Source of the DNA: Bryum argenteum
Taxonomy: Eukaryota > Streptophyta > Bryopsida > Bryales > Bryaceae
DNA length: 64,000 nucleotides
Assembly (NCBI GenBank): GCA_037043015.1
Contig: CM073330.1
Span: 521,263-585,262 of the forward strand
Reading direction: 5' to 3'
Part shown: positions 47,001 to 57,609 of the stretch, in pieces
Position numbering within the stretch: position 1 is the stretch's first letter
How the letters are laid out: each line of letters opens with the position of its first letter
Position numbers and translations under genes: made by a program
The notes under the pieces: generated by a model
What the model saw: the letters and a program-made list of their open reading frames with translations, nothing else
Told to the model about the DNA's origin: nothing
Database searches by the model: none

Positions 47001-50000
47001 TGAATATAAGCCTGATCCGCTGTAATCATCACATGGAACCCACACTTTACAAGAGTTTAAGGAATCAATGCTAGTGCCTTAAAACCAACATGAACACAAA
47101 TCAGTCCTAAAACTGTAGCCAGGTGAAAGGTGGCTACCAGCAGCAAAGTCCTCCACATTGTTAGCTTCACTCGCCACATGAAACGCAAGCACCAGAGATG
47201 GTAACCGCCCTGCAAAACCAACCGACTCCTCCTTTTCACGTATTTTTCTGCACAATCACAACATGCTTATTATGCACATGGAATAATAGTAAACCAAGAC
47301 TAAGAATTACTAGTGTGTAAGGGACCTGAGTAGCTTAAGTGTAGAAGTGCTCACTCTTTTGGAGTGTTTACTAACGATAATAGCCATTTATCGGCTTCCA
47401 GTGTTGATGTATTCTCGTGCTCTTCCATCTCCGAGGCACTTGTAACCGTGCGTCGCCTCCATGTTGCGACAAGCTCAAATCCTGCATAACACAGTCCTTG
47501 ATCAACTACTGAAAAGGAGATACTCCCCTCCCCCAAAAATGCTGTAGAGTTCTACCTTTGACAGGATCCTCCAAAGAATGCCACTCTGCCCAAGGACAAC
47601 TAGCGTCCCAGCTTTTCCCTGCTGCTTGTTTGCCTTCTACTTCCACAACTATATCACTTGGAGCTTTTGGTGCTGGTGTATGATATGTCAATCGCATTGT
47701 AAACTCAACGTTGGCACTTGGAGCCGACAGGTCTGTTACTGTTCTAAATGCCTAGAATCAAAACACTACCATAATTAGTAATAAAAATCGGGTTTCTCCC
47801 TCGAGAATTAGACACTTAGAAGGAGATTCTTGACCCAAAGACGTACACACTGAGCAAGAACTGATGGACGATCGATGGTTTATATTTAATGAAATAGTCA
47901 TAGAATCAGTGATTGTTCGCTCGCAAACAAGTGAAAGATATGACATGGTCGCTTACCAGCTTCGACACAAAGAGATCGTAGAGGCCTTGCAAATGCATAA
48001 ATCTGACTGGAACCCAAGATGTGATACGGTCTGCTTCAAAGCGGGCAGAGTAGGTTTTGGTACCTAGAATACCTTGATAGGCTTTACGCTTGGATTCATG
48101 GACAGGAACAAAAGCTGGCAACTGACTGCAAAATCATTACGATGCTCAGTAAACTACCATTCACAATTGCTGATGCAAAAGAGATAGACTCAATAGAAAA
48201 TAGTGCTTCCTTAAAGAAATTTTTACAAGGCGATTCTGAAACTGAAACAACAAATCAAACGTAACATTTAGACTTCTAGCTCCAAACCTGCCACAATTCG
48301 TAAGAGCCACGGCGACGGTACTGAGAAGTAGTGAGGCTTCTGATGGGTCTACTCCGTCCGTTATTTTCAAAGGTGAAATAACCTGTTTCAAAAAGTAAGA
48401 GCTCATCAAAACGCTGAAATTCTAATCCTCGCAAGCCTGAGCCCACAGATTGAGGTAGTTACAAGTTCTCTAATACAACGTGCTGCTAAAGAACCAAGGA
48501 TACATCGTTTTAAGGTGGCAAGTCTAACTCGTTAGATAATGAATATTCGATTAAGAAAGCTATTACGGATCAGTGGAACATTGAATGGGTAAATCAATAT
48601 CTACATAGATTTGGAGAAACCGCATACTCAGTTTCACCAATTCAAAAGCAGAATAAAACCTGAAACCAGCATTGAGCCTCTTTATAATTTTAGAACAAAG
48701 TAAGAAAATCCTGATGAAGCTACCAAATGAACTTACCAGGAAATCTGTAACATTGAACCAGATCTGCAATGGGTGTAAGCCGTCTTTCCATTCCTCCCTT
48801 ATATCTACACACACCACTCTGCATAATTTGTCGGTTCACCATGCAATGAAAAGAGCAGAACTTCTACAACAATCTTCACCACTACGACTCTGGAACCGAC
48901 ACTTTGACAGAAACCAAGTGATAGGCCGTGGATATCCAGCAGAGTAACAGCTATACCTTCGCTGGTTTCTTGAAAGTAAAACTCAAGCCGATACTCCTGA
49001 GAATCTGATGACAATTCTTTTGTCACTATGTACATATTTCCCACGCCCTCAACCTTGTCTGCGCCACCTGCCTGCGCACCCACTGCTTAATTAGTTGCAA
49101 CAAACAACAGGTAGAAAGCAGAACAGCCTTCTAAACCCTTGCATCACCACACTCACTAGTGTGTCAAATGTCACCTAGGTTCAACAATGCTGCAGTCACC
49201 GACTGTGATGCTTTGAGTTTCCAGATATCAAATCCACAGTGGTCCGAAAAAAGTTGTAAGCTTCCTAGAATTTCGAATGGGTGACAAATGCTAATCTAGA
49301 GTGGTCATCTAGAATAAGCCTGCATCTGAAGAGTTCATCGACTGCTTCTTTTCTAAAGACTAGATTCTAGAATCATTGACTTCCTACTTTCAAAAATCTT
49401 CAATGAACGCTAGAATGGGACTTACGAGCAAATCAGGCCTGGGAGTGGACATCCAGTCACGGCACACAGTCTCCACACCTGCTATGAATCTGCAAATTCC
49501 ACAACAAAACCATACTGAGAACTCTTGAAGCACGAAGCATCTCCTCATAAGATCAGGCACTCGAAACCATCACAACATTCTCACCTTTCCCATGATGATG
49601 CGATGGTGAAATCGTCAAACCCCTCCAGCTGCCACCAGCACCCAACAGTCAAGATTCTTTCTCAAACACTATAGCCAAACGATGAAATTCGCACATAAAC
49701 CCTCAGTACTATGATGTTACAATCAATAATACAGATGCGCTTAAATACAACAGAATGAAGTCTCCCATCAAAAACTTTAAGAATGTGGAGATTGGAACAC
49801 CACAATAAAGAAGATCGCAATCTCCCCTCAGCACATCCACATTCGGAAACCAAACCCTAATTGGAAACTCCAACAATCATAAACTATGTCTACCGACAGC
49901 ATGTATTCTGGAGCTTCATTAGAAAAGAGGACTGAAATGGAGATTCGTGACAGCGTATAAGGCAGAGGACCGATGTGGATAGTACTAATTGCAACAAGAT

Positions 50001-50541
50001 GATGTCTCTCACCCTTGATATTCAACACAAAAGTAAGGAAGGTTGCAATCTACCCTGAATCTATCCATAATAAAACCCCATTCGGAAACTCCAACACTCA
50101 TAAATCATGTGACTACCGACAGCATAAATTCTGGAGAAACGGACAAGAAATGAGAATCGTGGAAACGGATTGAGGAGCAAAGAAGCTCATCTTAAGACAG
50201 TAAACATTCAGTATAATCAACCCAATCAAATCCATATTCAAAACCCAAACCCTAATTCGGAACTCACACACCTCACAAGATATATCACAAGCTAAAACTA
50301 CCGACAGAATAAATCCTGGACCAAGAATCGCCACCCAAAACCTAATTGGCGATTTCGACACTCGCAGATTGACAGAAGAAAAGTAACTGGAGCGTATTTA
50401 GAGAAAAGGGCTAGAATTGTGAGATGGGTTGCGAGGAGCACGAACATCGGGCTCGGTAGCCACAGAGCTAAAGTCGGAGTTGGTAGCGAGCAATCGCTTC
50501 CCGGATCCTCGAGCTTCTGGACGCTTCTCCAAGGCTGCCAT
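43977..50541 (-). CDS. RAB3GAP1: Rab3 GTPase-activating protein catalytic subunit
   Basis: Nineteen exons from 49628-49585 to 44258-43977 join with matching phases (882 codons). A probable first exon starts at ATG 50541 with an uncertain donor near 50445, for about 913 residues; human RAB3GAP1 has 981. Landmarks: DDFTIASSWERFIAGVETVC at the start; DGVDPSEASLLLSTVAVALT; AILWIEFVREVR-type helix and CLIHQKLQL (here ISILWIEFVREVR); an acidic linker around 45580-46070; DIKAANPEASLEE and REAEKVLHYL, the latter near the arginine reported as essential in the human protein; and MGNFLNGHEPVRREIIFSS near the end. With its non-catalytic partner it acts on Rab18-type GTPases, affecting ER, lipid droplets and autophagy in animals. 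Its role in plants is less clear. Confidence 0.92.
49850..50360 (-). repeat. Diverged tandem repeats in intron 1 of the Rab3GAP gene
   Basis: The block ACCCTAATT.GGAACTC ... ACTACCGACAGCATAAATTCTGGA recurs about every 170-230 bp (near 49855/49890, 50083/50113 and 50253/50300), with a further AAACCTAATTGGCGATT at 50339 next to exon 1. The 5' part of the gene has therefore grown by local duplication. Confidence 0.75.
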
Positions 50542-50855
50542 TGTTGTAATCCTTTCGCATCAAAACGAACGCTAATTCGATTGAGTGGAAGCTCTTGATC
50601 TGTTGTTGGCGATCCTTCGACGGACAGGGGTAGAGGAGCTAATTGTGTTTGAATGCTCACTCATGGCTGGTTGGCTGGCTGGCTGGGCCAGTGCAGCTTT
50701 CGGGAGTGTTTTCCCATGCGTGGTGCTGCCACGTGGCCGTGTCCGCTTTTGCCACCTCATCAGGAGCTGGAGTGCCAACTCAGCTTCACTTATGCTCTGT
50801 TCTCGAATTGGATCTTTGGACCATGGTAGCCTACAACGTTTTTGTTTGTTCAATG
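50542..50855. promoter_or_regulatory. Short upstream region of the Rab3GAP gene
   Basis: Only about 315 bp of GC-richer sequence separates the probable start codon from the TTAA-family pair. This should hold the promoter and 5' UTR. GGCTGGTTGGCTGGCTGGCTGG near 50665 is a small GGCT repeat. No specific site was assigned. Confidence 0.45.
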
Positions 50856-50859
50856 CTAA

Positions 50860-51796
50860 CCCCTATGTCGAATGTTAAAAAACGACATTGTGGATGAAGG
50901 GCAGAAAGTTTGAAGAGCCATAAATTCTTCATCCTCAGTTTGGTTTGGATGAAATCACTTAGGTTGGATGTGAAATCAAGTTTACTTTTTGTCCTAGACA
51001 TTGCAGACCCATACAATGAAGTATGAATAAATGGCATGCATTTTAGTGGAGGCAGCTCTTGTTTTGGGTTTTCAAACATGGGGCATTATGGGAAATCAAA
51101 TTATGAATTTTTTATAGAATCATGATCTTACGATGAAGGCTAGCAACTTTCTAGTTGAGAGATTTTTGATACAAATATTTTTGGTATTCACTTTGTAACG
51201 ATGTTTTTATCTTGAAAGAAAGTGAATAAATGAATGATTTTTGAGGAGCTATATCTCCTTCATACATTGTTGGAATTTGACTTTATTTTTTGGAATGGAT
51301 TTCAATTAAAGTCTAGTTTTAGTGATATAATTTTGATAAAATCAAGGATATTTTGAAGATAAGACATGGATTTGATTGCAAAGGGTTGAGTTGTGGAGTA
51401 ATTTTCCTTCGTAAAATTTGTTGTAGTTTTTATCCTTGCAAGGCCATTATTTGCACAAAGAAATTTTTTGCATAGATTTTTTATGTTCAAGGGTGATATT
51501 AAGATGAAGGTAAACATCTTTGTAGTTGGTGGTTTTTTCATCCCAGGAAATCTATTAGTAGCATTTTTACTTCATTGTGAAGATGTTGAGATTTTGTGAT
51601 GTTTTTTGAGTACTAATATGTTGTGCTCTTGCAATCTATCAGTCCTCATGACTCATAATTTGAGTCACATGATGTTCAATATATCTACTAGAAGTTTGTA
51701 CGGTTAAGATCTAAATTACTTACCTTTGTTCCTATTTATGACACTTTTTTATGAAAATGTGTTTCTTTTTGTACAGATGAGGTAAACCATTTAGTT
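50860..51796 (+). repeat. TTAA-flanked family A element, forward copy
   Basis: It begins CCCCTATGTCGAATG after CTAA (one base off TTAA) and ends before TTAA at 51797-51800. It is collinear with 1387-2153 plus 4899-5075 and with 56492 onward. Its 937 bp match the length of copy 1 once the insert is removed. No coding capacity is recognised. Confidence 0.72.
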
Positions 51797-51800
51797 TTAA

Positions 51801-52806
51801 CCCTTAGAACGCACTTGGATACATTTAGCCAAAAATCCAATTTGGAATAAAGTGTTATAGATGAAAATAAAGGCAAGTTTTTCAAAAATTGATTGTACAA
51901 ACTTGACATAAACTAATTGTTGACTATGTGGACCAAAATTTGAGTCATGAGTTGCATGGATTATGAGATCATATGTAATTATAAGTAAGTAAACTAGACT
52001 ACAAAATCCCATCATTTTTACTTTGAAGTAAAAATACTACCAGCAAACCAATTGCAATTAAAAAATCACCAACTAGAAAGTTCTTCATTCCATCCTAATT
52101 ATACCATTCCACCAAAAAATTTAAAATTTAGAAATAAAATAAATTTAAAAATAATCAAAAATAATCAAAAATCATCTCTTGGCTCAAAGAATAGCCTTGC
52201 AATGATAAAAACTACCAAAAAGTTTACAAAGGGAAAGTAGTCCAAAACTACACTCTTGCACTCAAATCTATGCTTTATCTCCAAAACACCTTTCAATGGG
52301 TCAAGGTTTCCACCACCAAAACTAGACTCTATTTGGAATCTACCCCAAAAAATAAAGTTGAAATCCAACTGTTGATGAAGGAGATGTAGCCTCTAAGAAA
52401 TCATTCATTTTTTCACTTTAATCATTGTAGAAACATCATCGCAAATCTAATACCATATATATTTGGATCAAAAGCATCTCCAAGTAGAAAGTTGTCGGGA
52501 AGTATCCTCATATCACATTTGAGTAATAAAGTACCATGAAAAGGAATTTCTTGATTCAAAATAAGGCATTGAAATAGTAAAACATGATACATGTATCAAA
52601 GAATAGAAACCAATGAAGCCAACACAAGAATTCATGCTATAAATTTCCAACATTTTCAATTAGAATAAGGCTTTCACTACAATAAAGTATACGTCGTTTA
52701 GAATCCAACCCAACAAATCTCATCCAAAACAGACTTTGGATGAGGAAGATATAACTTTAGGTTAACATCCAATATAATCAAATTCAACATTTGGCGTGTT
52801 TAGGGG
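51801..52806 (-). repeat. TTAA-flanked family A element, inverted copy
   Basis: This copy lies tail to tail with the previous one and shares the central TTAA (51797-51800). Its outer end reads TTTAGGGG before TTAA (52807-52810). Its reverse complement follows the forward copy over most of its length, for example the ACCAACTAGAAAG and CTTGGCTCAAAGAATAGCCTTGC segments. The pair makes a palindrome of almost 2 kb. Confidence 0.72.
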
Positions 52807-52810
52807 TTAA

Positions 52811-54028
52811 ATTGTGATCTAGTATAAATATAATCTCCTAGAAATATTATCATATGATATAAGTGTCATAAGGCCTAAACTAGCATGCGTCAAATCTTTG
52901 TGTGCATTAAAATTTCGAGCACATATCATCCTTGTTTTTCTCTTAATAAAATCTACACATGGAAACTTGTAATCATACTAAGTTAATGCAGACACTTAGA
53001 ATTCTACAATCTTTGATGTAGTAATATTAATTTTCATATTCTTAAGATATAATGTTTTATTCCAGAATCAAAGTTGATCTATATACATAGACAAACTTTG
53101 GCACCATTATTTCAAAATAATAAATTTATTTTTGTGACGAAAAAAAAATTACTTTAGAGAATAAATATGTTTAAGTATAGATAGATAGATAGATAGAAAC
53201 TCCGGTCCCTTTCGAAGGGGCCGACGTGAATGAAGTGTCCGTTCGTAATGCTAATATCCCGATGGCCACCGGACAAGGGGAAATTGGAGCAACACTACTT
53301 CCCCCTTTCGAGGGTGGACACTGTTTAAGTACAATATTAAGAATGGGATTTAAATACATTGTATAATTATCAATAATTATTATTTTTTATCATAATATTT
53401 ATCAAGAATTAAATTCCTGTTAGTTTAGGCCTTATAAATGCCAATCCTTAGATTATACATTAGATTTCACTAGTGATGTTTACAATTTTTAGACAGATTC
53501 TTTTCTTATTATGAAATCGTAATGTTAAAATAGGGGTGAAACTCTCAAAGACCAATTCAAGTTTTACAAAATTTAATCAATTGAAAGTGCCAAGGTTGTT
53601 ACTATCCAAACATGTTGTAGGCAAAACATTGCACAATGCTTAATTAAACGTTGACTTTCAGAGACACATTATTGTTCAATGACGGTGTTCAGATTGTGTT
53701 CATTGAACAAACTTCATATCTACATGGATTTCAATGAAGGTGTAAAAATGCAAGTTTTCATGATATCAAAAATATTTACTTATATTTCTTTGTATTTCTT
53801 TTATAACTAAATTACATATTCTTAGTTAATTTAGTGGCTTCCATATTGTTACAATGTTATACAATCAAATGCTAACTTTTATAACCGAAACATTTGTAAT
53901 CTATTAATGTTATGAGTACTATCATGACAATTATGTACACCATCTAGATTTGTCATCGATTGAGTTGAGTACATGGTATTAATTTAATTGTCCCTAAGAG
54001 ATTGAATGTAACAAGTTGTCGAAAGAGG
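52811..54028. other. AT-rich DNA with one small insert, no gene seen
   Basis: Apart from the small retroposon-like insert at 53178-53321, this is AT-rich sequence without recognisable ORFs. Confidence 0.5.
53178..53321 (-). mobile_element. Small SINE-like or truncated RTE-type insert with a TATC-repeat tail
   Basis: On the minus strand the 144-bp insert begins GTGTCCACCCTCG and ends GGGACCGGAGTTTC followed by about five TATC units. It is flanked by the perfect 10-bp direct repeat TACTTAAACA (plus-strand 53168-53177 and 53322-53331). It is far richer in GC than the surrounding DNA. A short-repeat tail in place of poly(A) is typical of RTE-clade LINEs and the SINEs they mobilise. I could not find a convincing tRNA-type A/B box pair. 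Confidence 0.75.
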
Positions 54029-54030
54029 TA

Positions 54031-54255
54031 AGGTAGGAGTGGCTAAAACCGTCCAGCCCCAAAAACCGCACAGTAGGGTTCAAATATTCATAGGAAATTA
54101 TAGGATTACTCAAAAATGTCTTTTTTTTTGGGATGGATTTGCACTAACTTTGCATACGATCGAAAAATAATTAAAATTTTACACCACTATTCCAAGTATG
54201 CAAAGCTGAAATTCAGACGGTTTCTAGGGCTGGACGGTTTTAGCCACTCCTACCT
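54031..54255. mobile_element. 225-bp MITE with TA target duplication (Tc1/mariner-like)
   Basis: A 29-bp inverted repeat beginning AGGTAGGAGTGGCTAAAACC is perfect at both ends, and TA flanks each side (54029-54030 and 54256-54257). It is non-coding. Its ends differ from those of the nearby Tc1 element, so it is not that element's deletion derivative. Confidence 0.85.
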
Positions 54256-54358
54256 TAACAAGTTGTCAAAAAATCAGAAGGGATGAAATATGGTAATCAA
54301 TACTTCATAGCTCATTGCCCATGCATTCAATGTCTAAGGTATTTTCTTAAAAAGTGTA

Positions 54359-56386
54359 CAGTACCCTCCAACAAGTCTTGCAACCATTTTGTGAACTCTT
54401 GAAATTCTCTAATTCATTTTCAAAATGGGAGGATTTTATCAAATTTATCCTATTAAATCTTTTGTGTTATGGACCCTTCACGTGTTCATAAAATGTCAAT
54501 GTTAAAAAACAAAATCTCTATTTTTGATGAATTATTTTATCTTTTTCACTTAATTTCAAAAAAAATTAACTGAGAAATATATATGATGATTTTTTAAAAT
54601 TTGATTGCACCAATCTATAGGATATATCATTGTTCACATTCTTGGTATTACAAAGATGCATCCTATGTAGGTAAAATTCTCCTCTATGTGGCTCTAAAGT
54701 ATTTTCATAGTTTCCATTCATTCATATTCTAGGCTAAGGAAATCAAACTCATATATTAAATCAAAATTTGATCAAATAAAGTCAAATAAGGTATCATTAC
54801 AAAGCTATAGTAGTATAGAAGCCTAATATGATATGAAGTTTACAATATGTTTTACTCACTAACAAATATTCTACGAAAGAAATGGAACACCTACTACCAT
54901 CGAGTGCTACCACCTTGAGCTGCTATTACAACTTTCATCCGGGTTGGCATTGTTGAAATCAACTTCTTGATGCTTTCTTGAGGTATATCCTCCCAAGCCA
55001 GATTGACTGATGTCCACATTTCGTCTTTGTTTCGTGGTCTATTTCTCTGTTGCACTTGATCTTTAACTTGCTTCCAGACATTCTCTATAGGATTAAGGTC
55101 GGGGAGAATTTTGTGGCCATTCAAGCTTTTTCAATCCAAGTTCTTTGTCTCCAATCTTTTTGTATATTACTACCATGTCTTTGGAGCACCATCCTCCATT
55201 AAAATGAGGTGCTCATAGTGGTCATGGTGCCAATAATAATGCTCTAATGCTCCTTGAGATACTATCTCTACAAAGTCTTTGGCAAGTCGTCTATTAGGAG
55301 GAATTAACACCAAATAAGACTTAGAAGAGCCGGTGATAGCACCCCATACCATAATTGAAGTCCTTCCGGATTTGAATGTAGGTGCTAAGCAATTGTAGTT
55401 GTAGCGTTCATATGCTTTTTCGCCGGATACGAATTTGGCGTGATGGTTTTCCAACTTCAAAGGATGACTCATCGGTCCAAATCACATTACTCCAATCGTC
55501 AATCGTCCAATGCAAGTGCCCCTTTGCAAAAGCCAACCTCTTTGCCTTGTGTATGTCACTCAAGAATGGTTTCTTCACTGCAATGCAACTGTTAATACCA
55601 AGCTCATGAAGCTTTTTACGTAAAGTTGACATGCCCACGGAAGATGTCACATTCCGCACATTCTGCAAGAGGAGCACGACGATTACTACTAAGATCTCTA
55701 TGGAGCCTTCTCCTATCTCGATCACTCATGTTTTTCGGCCTACCGGATCTACTTGTTGGCAATACAGAGCCACTAATTCTAAATAGCTTGAGAATCCTTG
55801 AAATAGTCGATTTTGGCCTTCCTACAATGTTTCCAATTTCACTCACCGACATGTCAGCTTTCTGCATACCAACTATCATGTGTCGTATATCATTTGATAC
55901 ATAACTCCTTGTCATGGTGCACAATCCTCAAACAACACTTACATCCACAAAAAGTTTGATAAAAAAGGTCCTAACAACAACACAGAAACGATATGTTTGA
56001 CAAACAGGTCTTGTTGCACACAACTTTTCTAAGAAATGTGTACCATCAAGATGACTTACAAACAAGTATGTGTATCTCTGGACCCTCCCAAGCTCAAACA
56101 TACTCAAAATCTGATATCCCAGAGAAGAAGTGATCACATTAAGAAGGGTACCCTTTTCCAAGATTTTTAAGCATGATGGCAATTTTGGTAGACACATGGC
56201 AATGAATGCCTCTTTATATTTAGAAAATGCTTGGTGTATGAAGGTAACTGGAACACCTTCCATGATGCAAAAAATCTCATGGAGATGTGATGATTATCAT
56301 GCCAACACCACCATTCTAAAACAGGCCATGGGATATGTTTTAAGTGAAAAAACAGAGTGTGTTGCAACACTTGTTGGAGGGTACTG
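54359..56386 (-). mobile_element. Tc1/mariner transposon, complete with both ends
   Basis: The left end CAGTACCCTCCAACAAGTCT is matched by the inverted right end with one mismatch over about 26 bp. TA lies outside both ends (54357-54358 and 56387-56388), giving a 2028-bp element. CAGT at the tips and a TA duplication are standard for Tc1-type elements. The interior contains a frameshifted transposase on the minus strand and about 0.5 kb of non-coding DNA on each side. Confidence 0.92.
54894..55924 (-). pseudogene. Tc1-type transposase, frameshifted
   Basis: Successive reading frames give: an N-terminal helix-turn-helix with SEIGNIVGRPKSTISRILK; an AT-hook-like/second HTH part with GRPKNMSDRDRRRLHRDL; then WTDESSF (first Asp), IMVWGAI, LILMEDGAP (second Asp) and DLNPIENVW (Glu). 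The last two catalytic residues are roughly 34-36 residues apart, the DD34E-like spacing of Tc1. At least three frame changes (near 55700, 55420-55460 and 55130-55175) break it, so it cannot make an active protein, although all three catalytic residues survive. It resembles animal and fungal Tc1 transposases more than the DD39D plant mariner-like type. Confidence 0.9.
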
Positions 56387-56491
56387 TACAATGTACGTAA
56401 TCACATGACATACATAAATGTCAAATTTTGAAATCTTGGAAGAATTGCAGCAACATCTTCTCATCCTCCAATGTATGGTGGTACCTTTTAA

Positions 56492-57590
56492 CACCTAACC
56501 GCGCCGAATGTCAAATAACGACATTTTGGATGGAAAGGAGCAACTTTGAGAAGCCATAGCTTCTTTATCTCAGGTTTGTTGTGGATGAAATCACTTGGGT
56601 TGAGTCCCAAATTTGAGACTAGTTTGTGTGGTAAAAATTGAAGATTCATAATATTCAATAAAAATTAATGGCACGCATATTAGTGAAGGCAAATTTTTTT
56701 TTTGGGTGCCACCACTAATATGCATGCCATTAATCTATATTAGGTGCTACCAATTTACTAATGCAAGCCAATTATATGAAACCACATATAGTTTTTCATG
56801 AGTTTTTTAGCATGATCATGATCTTAAGATGAAATTCAACAACTTTTGAGTTTGAAATTTTTTATCCAAATACTTTTGGTATTAGATTTGCAATGATGAA
56901 AAATGTGAAAAAATGGATGATTTTTGAGGAGTTGTATCTCTTTGAATTTCAACTTTATTTTTTGGAATGGATTCTAAATAGAGTTTAGTTTTAGTGAGAG
57001 AAACCTCGACCCTATCAAAAATACTTTAAAGATTAGGCATAGCTTTGAGTGCAAGAAGGTTGGTTTTGGACTACTTTTCCTTTGTAAAGTTTTTGACGGT
57101 TTTTGCCATTGCAAGGCTATTCTTTGAGCCAAGAAATTCTTTTGATGAATTTTTCTAGTGCAAGGATATAATTAGGATGAATTTCAACAACTTTCAAGTC
57201 AGTGAGTTTTTAATTGCAATTGGTTTGTTGATAGAATTTTCACTTCAAGGTGAAATGTTAGGATTATAATTGTGATGTTTTTTGAGTATTGATACGTTAA
57301 GATCTCGCAATCTATGCGGCCTCATGACTCAAATTTTGGTCTACATAGTCTAAAATAAGTTTTTGACAAGTTTGTATAATTCAACTCTAAAAAGCTTGCC
57401 TTCATTTCCATCTATGTCATTAAAAAATAAAGTTGTGTTTTAGGCTAAAAATAGCTATGAGGATTCATGAGTTAAGTAGAAATATAGTTCCCTACATGAC
57501 CAAGATAATACAACATTCTTTTATTTTTTTATTTTTTTTGCGCTTGCAGGAATATGTGCCGGTAATATGTAGGTTGTAAGGAGATACATC
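56492..57590 (+). repeat. TTAA-flanked family A element, third locus
   Basis: It begins CACCTAACCGCGCCGAATG after TTAA (56488-56491) and runs collinear with the copies at 1387 and 50860, including the GGATGAAATCACTTGGGTTGA stretch and the CTCATGACTCAAATTTTGG stretch. The right end is not sharply defined. TTAA at about 57473 is a candidate. Confidence 0.65.
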
Positions 57591-57609
57591 TTTTTAATTG
57601 ATGACTCAC

